Assembly: GCA_907164885.2 (NCBI GenBank) | Contig: OU015497.1 | Coordinates: 68,269,214 to 68,333,213 of the forward strand | DNA from: Dolomedes plantarius | Lineage: Eukaryota > Arthropoda > Arachnida > Araneae > Dolomedidae | DNA length: 64,000 nucleotides | Reading direction: 5' to 3' | In this document: positions 44,625 to 57,344 of the stretch, piece after piece | How positions within the stretch are numbered: position 1 is the first letter of the stretch | Layout: each line of letters opens with the position of its first letter | Made by a program: the position numbers and the translations under genes | Notes under the pieces: model-generated | Database searches by the model: none | Told to the model about the DNA's origin: nothing | What the model saw: only the letters and a program-made list of their open reading frames with translations

Positions 44625-44835
44625 TATTGGTGCTATACGGCCGCGAAAAGATTCGGATTACAAATGGCCGTTGAGAACATTTTTATGTGATTGATTTGGA
44701 ATACAATTTCACCTTGACTCAACTCCTTAGATCAAGGTAAGGATTTCTGATTTATTAGTATAAACTATTAGTTGAACTTGAACAACATTGACTACTGAAT
44801 AAATATTTAGTGATAATTCATTTAGAGTTATAAAA

Positions 44836-46509
44836 ATGGATAAGCTATCTAAGCTTAAAAAGAATAGAGCTGTTAGACGTTCTGTTGTTACACAGTTCAT
44901 TAATAAACTAGAAAGTGAATTTGACACATATGATATTAATTCATTGCAAGAACATTCAAATTATTTAGAAGAGCTCTACAAAGAGCTAAAGGATTTTGAT
45001 AATAAAGTTCAGAATATTATTGATAATGAAAAAGATTTCGATTTAGAAGTAGAATCATCATTTGAATATTCTCAGAAAATCATGTTGTGGAATTAAAAAA
45101 TTTCCGCTCAGTTAAAAGCTCAAAACGAAACCAGAAATTCCAAGTCAAATTTCACCCAACAGAATATTTCTGCACAAACCTCTCAGGTTATGTTAGATCA
45201 CGATAACTCATTGGATAACTCGAATTCTGGAAATAGAAATATTAATTACTCAAAGTCGATTAAATTACCTAAGTTAGCTATCGACAAATATTACGGATAT
45301 CCATGCACCTGGCTGGAATTCTGGAACCAATTCCAAAACTCTATTAATCAAAATAATGCTTTGACGGAAATAGATAAATTCTCATATTTAAAATCATTAC
45401 TTGGAGGTGCGGCGACCAATGTTGTTTGCGGCTTCTCACTTTCAGATGAGAATTATGAAAAAGTGAAAACGCTATTAAAGAACAGATTCGCGAAGTCAAA
45501 TCTTTTAATATCAGCACATATATCTAGATTATTAAACCTTAATCCTGTGAAGGACTCTAACAATGTAACCGGACAGAGAAAATTGTACGATACTTGTGAG
45601 GTACAGATCAGAAGTCTAGAATCGCTAAATGTTACTTCTGGTATGTACGGACATTTATTACAACCCATACTTTTAAAATTGATACCTGAGGATCTTGATT
45701 TATATTTTAATAGAAGATGTTTAGATAAATCAGAAGACGGCGAATCCAACGTGTCAGAATTATTGAAATTCTTAAAAATTAAAACTGAGTGTCGCGAATC
45801 ATCGATAATGCTTCGTAGTTCGAAAGGAGAAGAGGGGAGAGTGTCAAACCACAGCCAGACAAACTCGGGAAGTGCTGGCGTCAGGTCGAAGCAGTTTTCG
45901 AGAGATAGTCAAAACAATTTACGCGATAAACAACATGATCGCTACCGAACGTCAGCGATAAATAGTTCTAAGGTACACGAATATATGTTGCCAATTAGTC
46001 AAACTTGCATTTACTGCAATGCGAAACATGATTCAGAACGCTGTGAAAGTTTGAGTGTGAATGAAAAGAAAGATGTTTTGAGAAGACAGGTGGGTTGTTT
46101 TTTATGCCTGAAAGCACAACATAGAATTAAAGAGTGCAAAAAAAGAGAATTGTGCGATCTTTGTAATAGAAAACATAACAGATCCATTTGTTATCAACTC
46201 GAAAACAAATCAAATAGTAATGCTGAAAATAAGGTTGTTACGGCAATTTCTCACTACAAAAATGAATCGGAAAATACCAAACTAAACGGACATTCTCAGT
46301 GCAGTGTATTGCTTCAAACATGCACAGCAATGATAAGGGAAACCCTGAACGATGATAAAATCGAACATGTTCGCCTGTTGTTGGATAATGGCTCGATGAG
46401 AAGTTTTATCGCTCAAGATATTTCTCAGAAGTTGAAACTACGAGTTATTAGACAAGAAACTTTATCTGTGTACTCATTCGGGACCAACAAACCAACTGAA
46501 AAAACATAA
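44836..46509 (+). pseudogene. gag: BEL C gag-protease, interrupted
   Basis: ATG 44836: a coiled N-terminus (KLSKLKKNRAVRRSVVTQFI...) stops at TAA 45094 and continues in the same frame from 45100. DUF1759 region at ~45265 (IKLPKLAIDKYYGYPCTWLE). Three knuckles: CIYCNAKHDSERC, CFLCLKAQHRIKEC, CDLCNRKHNRSIC. The protease has LLLDNGSMRSFI, with DNG where DSG/DTG is usual. The frame is lost at a six-A run at about 46497-46503 and picked up one frame over. Otherwise well preserved. Confidence 0.88.
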
Positions 46510-49500
46510 TGTAGTCAAATTAAAACTTGAAAACAGAGAAGAACCTTCCTTATATATCGAAATAGAAGTGCTAGAAACGGAGCAAATATCCGCAACTAAT
46601 ATTCCTGCTCCAGAGATTAATTTGTATAGAGCTAAAAAACAGATGAGGGGATTACAGCTTGTAGACTGCTATAATTACGGGAATAAGAAAATTGAGATTT
46701 TAATCGGTGCTGATTATTATTTTGATGTAGTATCAGGAAGACTCAAACGTTTAGGTGATAAGATTGTAGCCACAGAAATAATTTTCGGATGGTGTCTTCA
46801 AGGTCGGATTGAATCAACTAACGAGTTACTGAGTATGAAGGTGGTTGTGGAAGAGAAACTTATCTCAGGTCAGCTAAGACAGTTTTGGGAACTGGAGAAT
46901 CTAGGCGTCGAAGCTGAAGACAAAGATAGTAGTAATTTCGACGAACAAATTATGAAAGACTTTGAGGCAGGTATATCCTACAATAACAAGAGATATAAGG
47001 TGCGACTTCCTTGGAAACCTGAGATGAAGCAATTATTAGAAGATAATCGAGAAGTTGCTAATAAAAGATTTTCAAGACTACGATGTACTTTCCAGAATGA
47101 TCCAATATTATTCACAGAATACAAGGCTGTTTTAGAAGACTACTTAAGTGAAAATATCATAGAGCCTGTTCCTGTTTTAGATGAAGCCAGAGAAGCCCCA
47201 ACCTTCTACTTCCCACACAGGGCAGTGATTCGAACAGACAAAACCACAAGTAGATTAAGAGTGGTGTTTGACGCTTCTTCACATGGCAAAGGACAGGTAT
47301 CCTTAAATGACTGTCTGCATACTGGAAACAATTTGTTACCCGATCTTTTCCTTCTTTTAATTCGATTTAGACAACACCCTGTTGCGCTGACTGCGGACAT
47401 TAAGCAGGCGTTCATGCAAATAGAGATAGATGAAGAAGATCGCGACGTGGCCCGATTCCTTTGGGACGATAACCCTACTAAACCTAACTCAGTTCCAGAG
47501 CTCAAGGAGTTCAGACTCTGTAGAGTCTTGTTTGGGGTGAGTCCACCACCATTCCTCCTGGCTGCAACCATTAAGTATCACCTAAAGAGGTATGTAGAAA
47601 GCTGTCCTGAAATTTATAAAATTGTAAATTCATCTTTGTATGTATACGACTTGATCACTGGTGGAGAAAATGTAGAACAAGCCTATAATACGAGTATACA
47701 GAGTACTAAAATATTTGAGGATGCAAGCATGGTTCTACTTAAATGGCAGACCAATTCGTTAGAGTTACGTGAACTGTGGAAGAAAGTAGGGATAGATGTA
47801 AATGAATCCGTTGAGCCTAACACTCAAGCTCTGTTACCTCAAAGGGTGCTAGGAGTGGCTTGGAATGCCAACGATGACTTGTTTTATTTCGAAACAAAAA
47901 TTTTTGAGAAATTCCTTTCAGAGCGAGTAAGCACCAAACGATACCTTCTACAAGAAATAGGTCGCATTTTTGATCCCGTGGGATTCCTCGGACCTTATAT
48001 AGTTAGAATTAAGTGTCTAATTCAAGAGATTTGGTGTTTGGGACTGGATTGGGATGATTATCTCCCTAAGAATATAACCGTTATTTGGGATGAATGATGT
48101 AATGAAATCGAAAAGCTGAGGGATATCAGTCTTCTTCGGTATTGTTTCGCTAATGCCCTTCCTAAGGAAATAAATGATATACAAGTACATTGTTTTTCAG
48201 ACGCTTCGAAGAAAGCTTAAAGCGTCGTCGTTTATCTACATATAACACGCAGTGATGGAAGTATTTTTACTAGTTTTGTGGCGTCGAAGAGCAGAGTTGC
48301 TCCACTAAAAGCAATTTCGCTACCCCGTCTTGAATTAATGGGTGCTCTTCTTTCTGCTAGGTTATGTTATAAAATTGCAAAGGGCTTAGAATATTCATTT
48401 GAGCGTTATTTTTGGACAGATTCGTCTATAGCTTACTTTTGGATAAAGAATGCGTCCGACAGGTTTAAACCATTTGTAAAAAACAGGGTACAAGAGATTC
48501 AGCAATATACCAATCCTAGTGAATAGTTCCACTGTCCTGGAAAGGACAACCCGTCAGATTTGATATCTAGAGGATTAACTGTCGCTGAATTAAAAGATAA
48601 TAAATTATGGTGGAACGGACATGAATGGTTGGTTCACGATAATGAGAAATGGCCCAGATTTGAAGGATCAAAAAAGGGATTAGACACCGAAAAACTTGAA
48701 ATTCGAAAAGGAGCTTTAATGAATGCAACAGTAGTAGATAGTGTAACGACAAATGATTTAATTAACAAATACTCTTCATTCAGCAAATTAGTTAGAGTCA
48801 CCGTTTGGTGCTTAAGATTTTCTAAAAATTGTAGACTTGAACCTGAGTTAAGAAACAAAGCCTTTTTGAGTACTTCCGAAATTCAAAATTCAACCAAGAT
48901 ATTGGTTAAATATGTTCAACGTTCCGAATTTCATTCCGAAATTAAATATTTACAATCAAATCGCCAAATCCCAAACAATAGTAAAATTCTCTCATTAAAC
49001 GTATTCCTAGACAAATAAGGACATTTGCGAGTTGGTGGACGATTAAGCAATTCAAAACTTTCAGAATTCTGGAAATACCAATTACTTTTACCCAAAGCTC
49101 ACCACTTTACTGAATTATTGATAGATTACTACCACAAAAAATCTCTTCATTCGGGTACTCAAACAACCCTGTACCTTATTAGACAAATGTATTGGATACC
49201 TTCTGGACAGGATAGAATCAAACGAGTTATTAGTAAATGTATGACTTGTTTCCGAACAAGAAATCAAACCATGAAGCAAATGATGGGTAACCTACCAAGA
49301 GATAGAGTTATACCGTCTCGACCATTTGAAAAGATAGGACTGGATTTCGCTGGCCCAATACTTACTAAAGCTAATTTGAGACGATCTAAAGTGACTATGA
49401 AATCATATATCGCAATATTTATTTGTTTCAGTACGAAAGCTGTTCATTTTGAAATCGTATCCGATTTAAGCACTGAAGCCTTTCTTGCAAGTCTTAGGCG

Positions 49501-50302
49501 ATTTATCGCAAGACGATCAAGACCAACTACCATCTGGAGTGACAATGCTACAAATTTCAAGGGCGCTAAAGACATCTTAGATTCCTGGTTTAAAATATGC
49601 AAATCGGAATCTGTACAAAAATTCAGTGCCGAAGAAAGCATAGAGTGGAACTTTATACCACCTGCATCGCCACATTTTGGTGGATTATGGGAAGCTAATA
49701 TAAAATCAATGAAGAAACACTTGGTGAAGACTGCGAAAACAAAGATTCTAAATTTTGAAGAGTTGTACACGCTCGTAACTCAAATAGAAGCCTGCCTAAA
49801 TTCCCGCCCATTATCTCCTCTTACTGCAGATCCAACAGATCTTCAAGCCTTGACTCCAGGACATTTCCTGATAGGTGCCTCCCTATTACAGTTACCAGAA
49901 ACTAATCATACTTCAGATAATCTGTCTTTATCTTCCAGATGGACCCTAATACAAGACCTAAGATCTACATTTTGGAACAGATGGACAAACGAATATCTTA
50001 ATCGTTTGAACGAATATCTTAATCACCTGCAATCTCGAGCCAAATGGGCTACACAAGAACCCAACCATAAGGTAGGACAGTTAGTTTTAATGAAAGACCC
50101 AAGCAAAATTCCAATGGAATGGAATCTAGCACGCATCGAGCAAACGTTTACTGGTCAAGATGGACTAGTTAGAGTGGTGGACCTGAGAACGAGAAACGGG
50201 GTTTACCGCCGTGCCATCAACAGGGTCGTCCCACTCCCCTTTCCAGATGATGTTGGACCACCGTCCAACGGGGGCCGGGATGTTCCGACTAGAACTATTT
50301 GA
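46510..50302 (+). pseudogene. pol: BEL C pol: RT, RNase H, integrase, five breaks
   Basis: One frame throughout with stops at 48095, 48218, 48524 and 49016. ILIGADYYF (~46700) closes the protease. RT: LRVVFDASSHG, LTADIKQAFMQIEIDEEDRD; the YVDD box reads YVYD because the first catalytic aspartate is TAC (47645-47647). RNase H: FSDASKKA-stop, SLPRLELMGALLSARL, WTDSSIAYFWIK. Integrase (49025 on): a zinc region with CMTCFRTRN, GLDFAGPIL, WSDNATNFKGA, FGGLWEANIK (D, D, E intact). C-terminal DUF5641-like VGQLVLMKDPSKIPMEWNLA. The frame runs into the 3' LTR. Confidence 0.9.
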
Positions 50303-50573
50303 ACTCTCCTTCGGAATCACGTCACTTGTGACGCGAAGCTGTTCAGCGCGCATGCGCTAATCATGTAACTTGTTCTTTCTCTTTTTATGTGTGGCAGATT
50401 AGATCTAGATTTAGATGAGATAACATGTGCTTTAACCTTTTATTAAATTTTTTCTCAAATTTTTGCATAGATTTCTTTTTACTGTATTCTTATTGATTTA
50501 GATTATAGATAAACTGACAGATTTAGAAAGGGATTTAGATTGACTTTTAGAAATCTACCACTGAAGCCGTTCA
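50281..50573 (+). repeat. 3' LTR of BEL C
   Basis: 293 bp, preceded by the purine-rich GGGGGCCGGGA. About 8 differences from the 5' copy. Confidence 0.93.
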
Positions 50574-50578
50574 GTGGG

Positions 50579-52712
50579 AGTAATTATTACCGTCAGCTGT
50601 AGCACAACAGTGGCACAAGTGGATTAATGAATTACAGTGTCTGAATGATATACGCATTCCAAGATGGATTGGTTTTTCTGCAAATTCCGACGTTACATAC
50701 ATGTGTTTTACGACGCCTCCGAACGAGCGTACGGTGCCTGATTGTACGCCCGTCACACAGTTGGCATTCTACAGGGGTCAATCTCCTTTGTAGTCTAAAT
50801 AAATTTGGCCCAGTCGAAAAAGTCACTCTTCCGCGAGTTGAATTATTAGGTGCACTACTATGAGCTCGCCTACTTCAATACTTTTGCAGAGAAACGAACA
50901 TGAACTCTCACACAGCCATACTATGGAGCGATTCTACTGTAGCTTTAAGATGGATAAAGGGAAATCCCTACCGTTGGAAAACATTTGTTTGCAACAGAAC
51001 AACAGAAATTCTTCAATACACTACTCCAGAACAATGGCACCACTGCCCTGGTACAGAAAACCCTGCGGATCATCTTACTCGTGGTACTTTTCAATCACAG
51101 CTATCGTCTTTGGAATATTGGTGGCACGGCCCGAAATGGCTGAAACATGATCCAGAAATTTGGCCTACCAAAGATTTGGCATCTCATACACAGCCGTTAG
51201 TCGAAGTTGAATCACGGAAAACCGAGTCGCAATCATTCTACGTTGCAACTGCAGAACCCATCATAGATATATCTCGTTACAATTCTTACTCAAGACTTCT
51301 TCGTGTGACTGCCTGGATTCTAAGTTTTGTGCACAACTGTGGGTCTCAGCCAAGTAATACTCATGAACTGAATTGTAACGAAATAGAGAAGGCTAAAGAC
51401 TATTGGATCCAAACTGTACAGCTTCGTAGCAGAAATAGAGGCCTTAAAAGGGGGACGCCCTTTGTCAAAACAATCCAAAATTTACTGTTTCAATCCTTTT
51501 CTCAAAGATGATTACTTGCACCTTCGAAGTTTGCAATTTTCTGACATTCCTTCTGAGACTCAACACCCCTTGTATCTGGATGGAAACCACTCTTTTGTCC
51601 ATCTTTTGATCCAGCATACCCACATACGTTTCCATCATCTAGATGTACGTATAGTCCTCTCTGAGTTACGGTCTACCTTCTGGATTTTAAGACGACGTCA
51701 AACTATAAAGCAAGTTCTTCACATATGCCTACCTTGCAATCTGTCCAGAGTGAAATGTGGAAGAAAAATCGAAGCTCCTCTACCTTCTGAAAGAGTTGTG
51801 CCGTCTGCTCCACTTACTACCACAGGAATTGATTTTGCTGGTTCTGCGAATATCCGCTCTTTGAAACCAAGAGACACAGACTACATAGCACTATTTACTT
51901 GTGCAACAACACGTGCATTGCACATTGAACTCGTGTCGGATCTTACCACCGACAAATTTCTCTTGTAACTACAGCGATTTGTTGGCCGCAGAGGACTGAC
52001 AAGCACAATCTACACGGACAATGCTACCACCTTTCATGCAGAAAATAAGGAACTGATCCAGTTATGACAATCTCTGTCATCAGCTAAAACTCAACAATAT
52101 TATGCCCAAAACGGTATAACTTGGAAATTTATCGCCCCACGAGCGGCTTGGTGGGGAGGCTGATGGGAACGCCTAATAGGAATTATCAAACAATGTCTGC
52201 GAAAGGTACTCGGACGGGCACTTCTAGACGAGGAAAGTCTGTCCACTGTCCTCATAGGAATAGAAGCCGCTCTGAACAGCCGACCATTAGTCTACGAAGA
52301 GGGAAAAAACGACCGTTCCGCAGCCTTAACACCAGCTCATTTCTTGACGGTGTTATCTTGACGGGACGAAAACTAACGACCATTCCTTCCAGCCCGAATA
52401 ATGACACAAGTCTATAGAAAATCTACAAGCAGCAGCAGGACTTACTTGACTGTTTTTGGAAAAAAATGGACAAAGGAATATCAACTACTATGATCTTTCC
52501 ATAAAGTTCGAAACCAAGACAGTCCCCTTAACATCCGAGTTGGCGATATAGTACTCCTGCAAGAAGACGTCCAACCACGACACATGTGGGAAAAGGCCAG
52601 AGTGATGAACCTACATCAGGGACTCTACGGGAAGATAAGATCCTGAGAGCTGAGAGTTAATGGTCGAAATGCAACCCGCCCGGTATCTCTGGTCATCCAC
52701 CTCGAGGTTGAT
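50579..52712 (+). pseudogene. pol: BEL B RNase H and integrase, degenerate
   Basis: It continues B's pol after BEL C. RNase H: a frame-broken FxDASERAYG region (~50700), TLPRVELLGALL, LWSDSTVALRWIKGNPYRWK (50900-51511 frame), HHCPGTENPADHLTRG. Integrase: FWILRRRQTIKQVLHICLPC, TTTGIDFAGSANI, then stop at 51966; IYTDNATTF at ~52010; RAAWWGG then TGA before WERL; AALNSRPLVYEE; ends with a DUF5641-like segment (~52530-52690). Catalytic D, D and E positions are recognisable, but stops separate them. Confidence 0.85.
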
Positions 52713-52726
52713 TAGGGTGGGGAGGA

Positions 52727-52837
52727 TGTTGGGAACGAGATTACATCTAATACTTTTAGTTGCCCAGTTTTGCAACACCTGTTTTTAAATAGAGTTTTGA
52801 GTAAATAGACTAAGATCGATGAGTTTTACGCTAATAA
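52727..52837 (+). repeat. 3' LTR of BEL B
   Basis: About 111 bp, preceded by the purine tract AGGGTGGGGAGGA. Shares TGTTGGGAACGAGATT and following text with 40831. Confidence 0.8.
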
Positions 52838-52893
52838 AGCGAATATGGAATTGATACGTTCAGGGTGGTCACAACGCCCGAGAGGACGTATAT
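52838..52893 (+). pseudogene. Tc1-like transposase remnant, right of BEL B
   Basis: CGAATATGGAATTGATACGT encodes RIWN-stop-YV, continuing the helix-turn-helix left of BEL B (…GQNPTT); QGGHNARED follows, then TA repeats and the Gypsy F LTR. Confidence 0.6.
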
Positions 52894-52915
52894 ATATATA
52901 TATATTGATATATAT

Positions 52916-53523
52916 TGTACCAAATCCGAGCGCAGGGTAGATATTTTAAAAAGTTAATTTCAAACACAGAAATAAATATGCCAGTTACGGCAATTGAATA
53001 ACAGAAATTTATATGACATTAAATCTTCAATTCACTTTTTAACAACTTGCAGAAGCGTTGACAAAATTAAAATGTTGAATCTTCGATGGAAGCTAGCAAT
53101 TCCAGCATCTAAGAGCTTTCCGTAACATAGAGGAATTCAGAGACAATAATTAATTACAATATAACAGTTATTTATAAGTTGCATACGACCTTTAACTTCC
53201 TTCCTTCTAAGGACCTCGTCTTATACCAGTCGAGAATAAAACTTTTTACAAGAATATCACCTGTTCAAAAACCTCAACCGGTCGCATCTAAACCAACTTT
53301 AGAACTGAACTTTTTATTTCAGACTCTTATTCACCCAGGAAACAAAACCCGTGTTGCCACACCGCTCAACCAAACAATTTTCCAACAATAGACCCAAGAG
53401 CAGGATATATTACTTAGTCCATGGTAGACGCGTGAACGTCCTAAACCATTTTTTTATTTATCGTGGACTCCAAAACATAACATGCTGGCGATAACACGCC
53501 AAGTTGACCCCTAACTCCTAACA
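52916..53523 (-). repeat. 3' LTR of Gypsy F
   Basis: About 608 bp. On the coding strand it begins TGTTAGGAGTTAGGGGTC and ends GGATTTGGTACA. Alignable with 60901-61513 over its whole length. Confidence 0.9.
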
Positions 53524-53767
53524 TTGCCCCCCCCCTCCTCTAAAAGACGGAACGTCCTGGACAGTCCTTACACTAACAACTACGGTCCTAAAATGCTACT
53601 ACTATATACAACTTTACATAAATAAACATAAAACATATATCATTATAAAGTAAATAAATAAACATATAAGAATAACAATTGCAACATTAATAAAAAAATA
53701 AAAATGGGTTGCCTTGATCTACTTGACAACAGCCTACGAGCCGTGGCCCGGGTATCCTCAATTATTT
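53524..53767 (-). other. Gypsy F 3' untranslated part with polypurine tract
   Basis: Non-coding, between integrase and 3' LTR. The CCCCCCCCCTCCTCT run (53526-53540) is the tract. Confidence 0.6.
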
Positions 53768-54879
53768 CAGGACCCACTCACGTCCCATGGTAACGAGCGA
53801 GCCGGTCGTAATGCACGACCTTTGCTTTTCTATTCGCAGATTTGCGAATTCGCACAACGATGTCGTTGTTTCTTTTGACGGCGACGAAAGGACTGATCCA
53901 GTGATACTGTAGCTTGGGAGATAAACCTTTCCACCGAACGGTGCTCCACAGCCAAACTGTGGTTCCTTCCTGGAACTGATGATCCGTCGATATCGCGTCG
54001 TACCGCCTCTTCATTCTGTCGCTGGCCACGTTGATCCGTTCCCGGGCGAGGTGGTGGATTCCTTCCAGTCTGTCCTGGACATCGAGGACATACTCCTCCG
54101 GTGAAGAGGAGGGAGCAGAGAGCAGCCAAAAAGGAGTTTGCACGGCAGACGCGGATTCTATCCAAACAGTATTTCAGTGGGAGTGTGTCCTGTTGTTTCG
54201 GGGACGGTGTGCGATATGCCAATAAAAATTAAGGCAGGTGGTGGTCCTAGTCCTTCTGGTGCCTAGAAATTAATAAGGAAATGTGATTAAGAATGGATCG
54301 ATTAAAGCGTTCGACCATGCATCCGACTGGGGGTGTAGAGGAGTTGTTCTGGTTTTCTTGATCCCCAATAGTCGGCACATTTCGGTGAAGATTGCTGACG
54401 TGAAATTAGTCCCCTGATCAGAGTAAATCTGCATGTGAGCTCCGAATCTGGAGACCCAATTCGGAACTAAAGTTTCAGCTACGTTGACTGTCTCTTAATC
54501 AGCTATGGGGTAAACTTCCGGCCGCTTAGTAAAATAGTCCATGTACTTGTTGCCATCAGGGTGAACGTGGAAGAGGTCCCAGGATGTCAATAGCAACGCA
54601 CTCGAAGGGGGCAGCTACATTGTAACGTTGCAACTTCCTTCGGCTACGTCTTTTTGGTCCTTTGCGAGCTGTGTAGGCGTCGCAGGCTCGGCACCACTTC
54701 TCGACATCGTCCCTGGCTTTTCCCCAGAAGAATCACTCCCGCACCTTGTTCAGGGTCTTCATCACCCCAAAATGCCCTTCCGCGGGTCTACTGTGGAGTA
54801 GTTCTAAAATTGCTGGAATTTTTGAGCGAGGAACCACGAGCTGCCATATTGTTGTTTTTCCATCGTCTGACACCCACTT
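53768..54879 (-). pseudogene. pol: Gypsy F integrase, degenerate
   Basis: Right to left: an H2C2 zinc region (AILELLHSRPAEGHFGVMKT, then CRACDAYTARKGP), VAIDILGPLP with the first D, IYSDQGTNF with the second D, a frame change just before the expected E region (near 54325), then FANLRIEKQRSC-like and VVHYDRLARYHG sequence close to the C-terminus. At least four stops. It fits a Ty3/Gypsy integrase in order and motifs but is inactive. Confidence 0.8.
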
Positions 54880-56471
54880 TCAGTATAGGACACCGTTTCG
54901 TAAGTGCAGGGAGTTCCAGAGGGCCCTGTAGTATTTGGTATTCGTGATGAAGGTCGATATTTGTTGCCAGCCTGGTTTGGTGCTGGGCAACCCCATGGGT
55001 TCTACTATGGGTTTTATGTCTGGGTCTTCATTTTGTTGTTTTCGAAGCTGCTCATCACTCCACGGGTCCGGAGACAGGGTGACTGCAGTGACTTGCCGAA
55101 CAGTGGGGATTTCAAAGCCATACTTCTTCTCGGCCTTGGCGCAATATCGGCAACTTTCAGGGCACGGCCTTCTGGATAGTGCGTCAAAATTACCGTGCGA
55201 AGAACCCTTACGGTGTTTCAGGTCGATAGTGTATTCCTGTAACCTCTGTATCCATCTGGCCACTTGGCCTTCAGGATATTTAAAGTTCAAGAGCAATATC
55301 AGAGAGGCGTGGTCAGTCCGCAGCACAAATTTCCGACCGTATAAGTAATGATGGAAATGTTCTACGGCTTTTAGCATGGCTAGCAATTCTTTTATTGTAA
55401 CGCAGTAGTTCTGTTCACTTTTGGAAAGGCACTTTATCCAGTAGGCGATAACTCTTTCTTCTCCGTCAATTTCATGTGACAGGACTGCACCGACGCATCC
55501 AAAGCTTGCGTCCGTGTCTAGGATAAATTCATTATCAGAATCCGGATAGGGGTAGGCCAGGATGAGTGTAGACGTTAGGGTTTTCTTAAGTTCGTTGAAT
55601 GCGTCTTCACACTCATCAGTCCAGACGAACTTCTGGTTTGCTTCTGTCAATCTGTGAAGGGGTCGAGCGAAATTAGAGAACCCTTTAACAAACTGCCTGT
55701 AGTAAGAGCAGAAATCTAAAAAGCTCCGTAACTTATGTACGGCTTCAGGTCGGCACCAGTCTTTGACTGCCGACGCTTTGTTAGGGTCAGTCTGGACCCC
55801 TCTGTCGGAGATGATGTGACCGAGGTACGTCACTTGGTGACGAAACAAGTTGCATTTCTTTGAATTCAGCTTCAAACTCCGTAGCATTTGTAGTACCTTT
55901 CTGAGATTTCTTAGGTGGTCTTCGAAATCGCGCCCCACAACGATTTTATCGTCTAAATAACCAGACAGGCTTCGTAGGAGAGTCCTCGCAAACCTGTCTC
56001 CATTAGGCGCTCGAAAGTCACGGGCGCATTGCCTAGTCCAAATGTCAAAACTTTCAACTGCCATAGCCCTTGTTCTGGCCCAGTAGTAAACGCTGTCTTC
56101 TCTTTATCTTCGGGTCTGATTTCAACCTGCCAGAACCCGCTTTTCAGGTCGAGAGTGGAAAACCACTTGTGTCCGATGAGGGTGTGCAGGGTGTCATCAA
56201 TTCTAGTGAGCGGGTAGATGTCCTTCTTAGTTATGTCATTTAACCGACGGTAATCTACGCAAAACCTGGTAGATCCATCCTTCTTCTGGACTAGGACGAT
56301 AGGAGAAGCCCACGGACTGGCGGAGGGCTTCATAACATCATCATTCAGCATCGCTTGCACAAGTTCGCCAACTTCCTCTTGTTTCGCCAAAGGGAGTCTT
56401 CTGGGATTTTGCTTGATCGGTGGGTAGTTTCCTGTGTCAATTAGGTGTCGCGTCAAGTTCGTACGGCCCAA
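54880..56471 (-). pseudogene. pol: Gypsy F reverse transcriptase and RNase H
   Basis: RT: SPWASPIVLVQKKDGSTRFC, VDYRRLNDITKKDIYPLTRI, FSTLDLKSGFWQVEI, AFTTGPEQGLWQL, then a one-base frame change at about 55962 and YLDD (55949-55960). The thumb region (VTYLGHIIS) and RNase H follow: FILDTDASFGCVGAVLS, EQNYCVTIKELLAML, FVLRTDHASLILLLNF, GNFDALSRRP. DLKSG, YLDD and RNase H DxDAS residues are kept, so only the single frame change breaks this 500-residue stretch. Confidence 0.9.
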
Positions 56472-56536
56472 TTCTGAAGCACGGGCGAATACATATAATT
56501 GAACTCATCAATGAATTTTTCCGGATCCATCCTCTG

Positions 56537-57232
56537 TTAATCAGTCAATTCCACACTCTTTAATAAATCTGTTGTCAAATTAGAGCACTCCACGACTGAC
56601 AAGTCACACTTTCTGATTATTCCGGTGATCGGGATACAAGTTGCCAGCATTTCATTCCTCCGGATTCCCTTAGCTTTATCGCTGACATTGTCAATCCTGA
56701 CATGAACCGCCCCTTTCGACAGGTCCACAAGAGTTGCGGCAACTATTAGACATCGTTTACTATTGTCATTGTTGGGGTATTCGGTGATGGCGTGTGTATA
56801 ATTATTGTTATTCTGAACTAAACCGGTCGTTATTATTTCTGACATGGAAGGTATGCTGATATCTTGGGTGGCTATTATATGGTTGCAGGATATACTGTTG
56901 CTATGAAATATTATAATGTATTCGGTTATGGCAAGGATTTGATTGAGTTTAAATTCTATTATAAAATTATTTCCGGTCCGAAAGTCAAGTCCTAGTATTA
57001 TCGGGTCAAAGATATCGACAACATATGCCTTATGCCGATAACTACTATTCCCGAAACTTATGTTAGGATAAATTTTTCCTCTTACATTTTCCTTGTCCCC
57101 GGTCACGGTCTGTAAAGTTATGTTTGGCGGGGTGAAAAGTAACTTCTCGCCAAATTCTTGAGCTATGTCCCTCCTGACGATGGTCATGTTAGCTCCCGTA
57201 TCGACTAATATGCTACACGGTTGAACATTCAC
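56537..57232 (-). pseudogene. Gypsy F aspartic protease and linker
   Basis: 231 residues open. Retroviral-type protease with LVDTGANMTIVR (~57175-57210) and IILGLDF (~57000), flap region between. The linker after it continues as an unusual ~100-residue extension (IIIFHSNSISCNHIIATQD, then GAVHVRIDNVSDKAKGI) before the RT. The catalytic DTG is intact. Listed as pseudogene because it is separated from gag and RT by stops. Confidence 0.8.
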
Positions 57233-57344
57233 GAACCCTTAAACAAACGGTCCGTTCTCTTCGCGATACGTCGACGACACATGCAGAGTACTGAAAGAGG
57301 CTTCTCTTCGTCCGGCTGCCTTCTCCTCTTAAGGTGGCCGGGAA

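Larger units (their letters stand above)
44332..50573 (+). mobile_element. BEL/Pao retrotransposon C, nested in BEL B
   Basis: 6,242 bp with 293-bp LTRs starting TGTTCCGACTAGAAC and ending ...TTCA, differing at about 8 positions (2.7%), and a 5-bp duplication GTGGG. The internal order is that of BEL/Pao and similar to A, but C has five nonsense codons, one frameshift and a mutated RT active site. LTR divergence puts its insertion before that of A. It splits the RT-RNase H junction of B. Confidence 0.95.
40831..52837 (+). mobile_element. BEL/Pao retrotransposon B, old and degenerate, with nested insertions
   Basis: Short LTRs of about 110 bp starting TGTTGGGAACGAGATT and sharing GTTTTTAAATAGAGTTTTGAG bound a gag-pol full of stops and frameshifts. 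Inserted in it are a hAT-like MITE (42247-42492), a TTAA MITE (43379-43611) and the whole of BEL C (44332-50573). Without these B is about 5.3 kb. The two flanks join into one Tc1 transposase frame; an AAGC-like target duplication is visible but imperfect. Confidence 0.85.

Noticed and set aside
53830..54225. 130-residue minus-strand and 64-residue plus-strand frames over the Gypsy F integrase
   Set aside because: Shadow frames of the degenerate integrase C-terminus.
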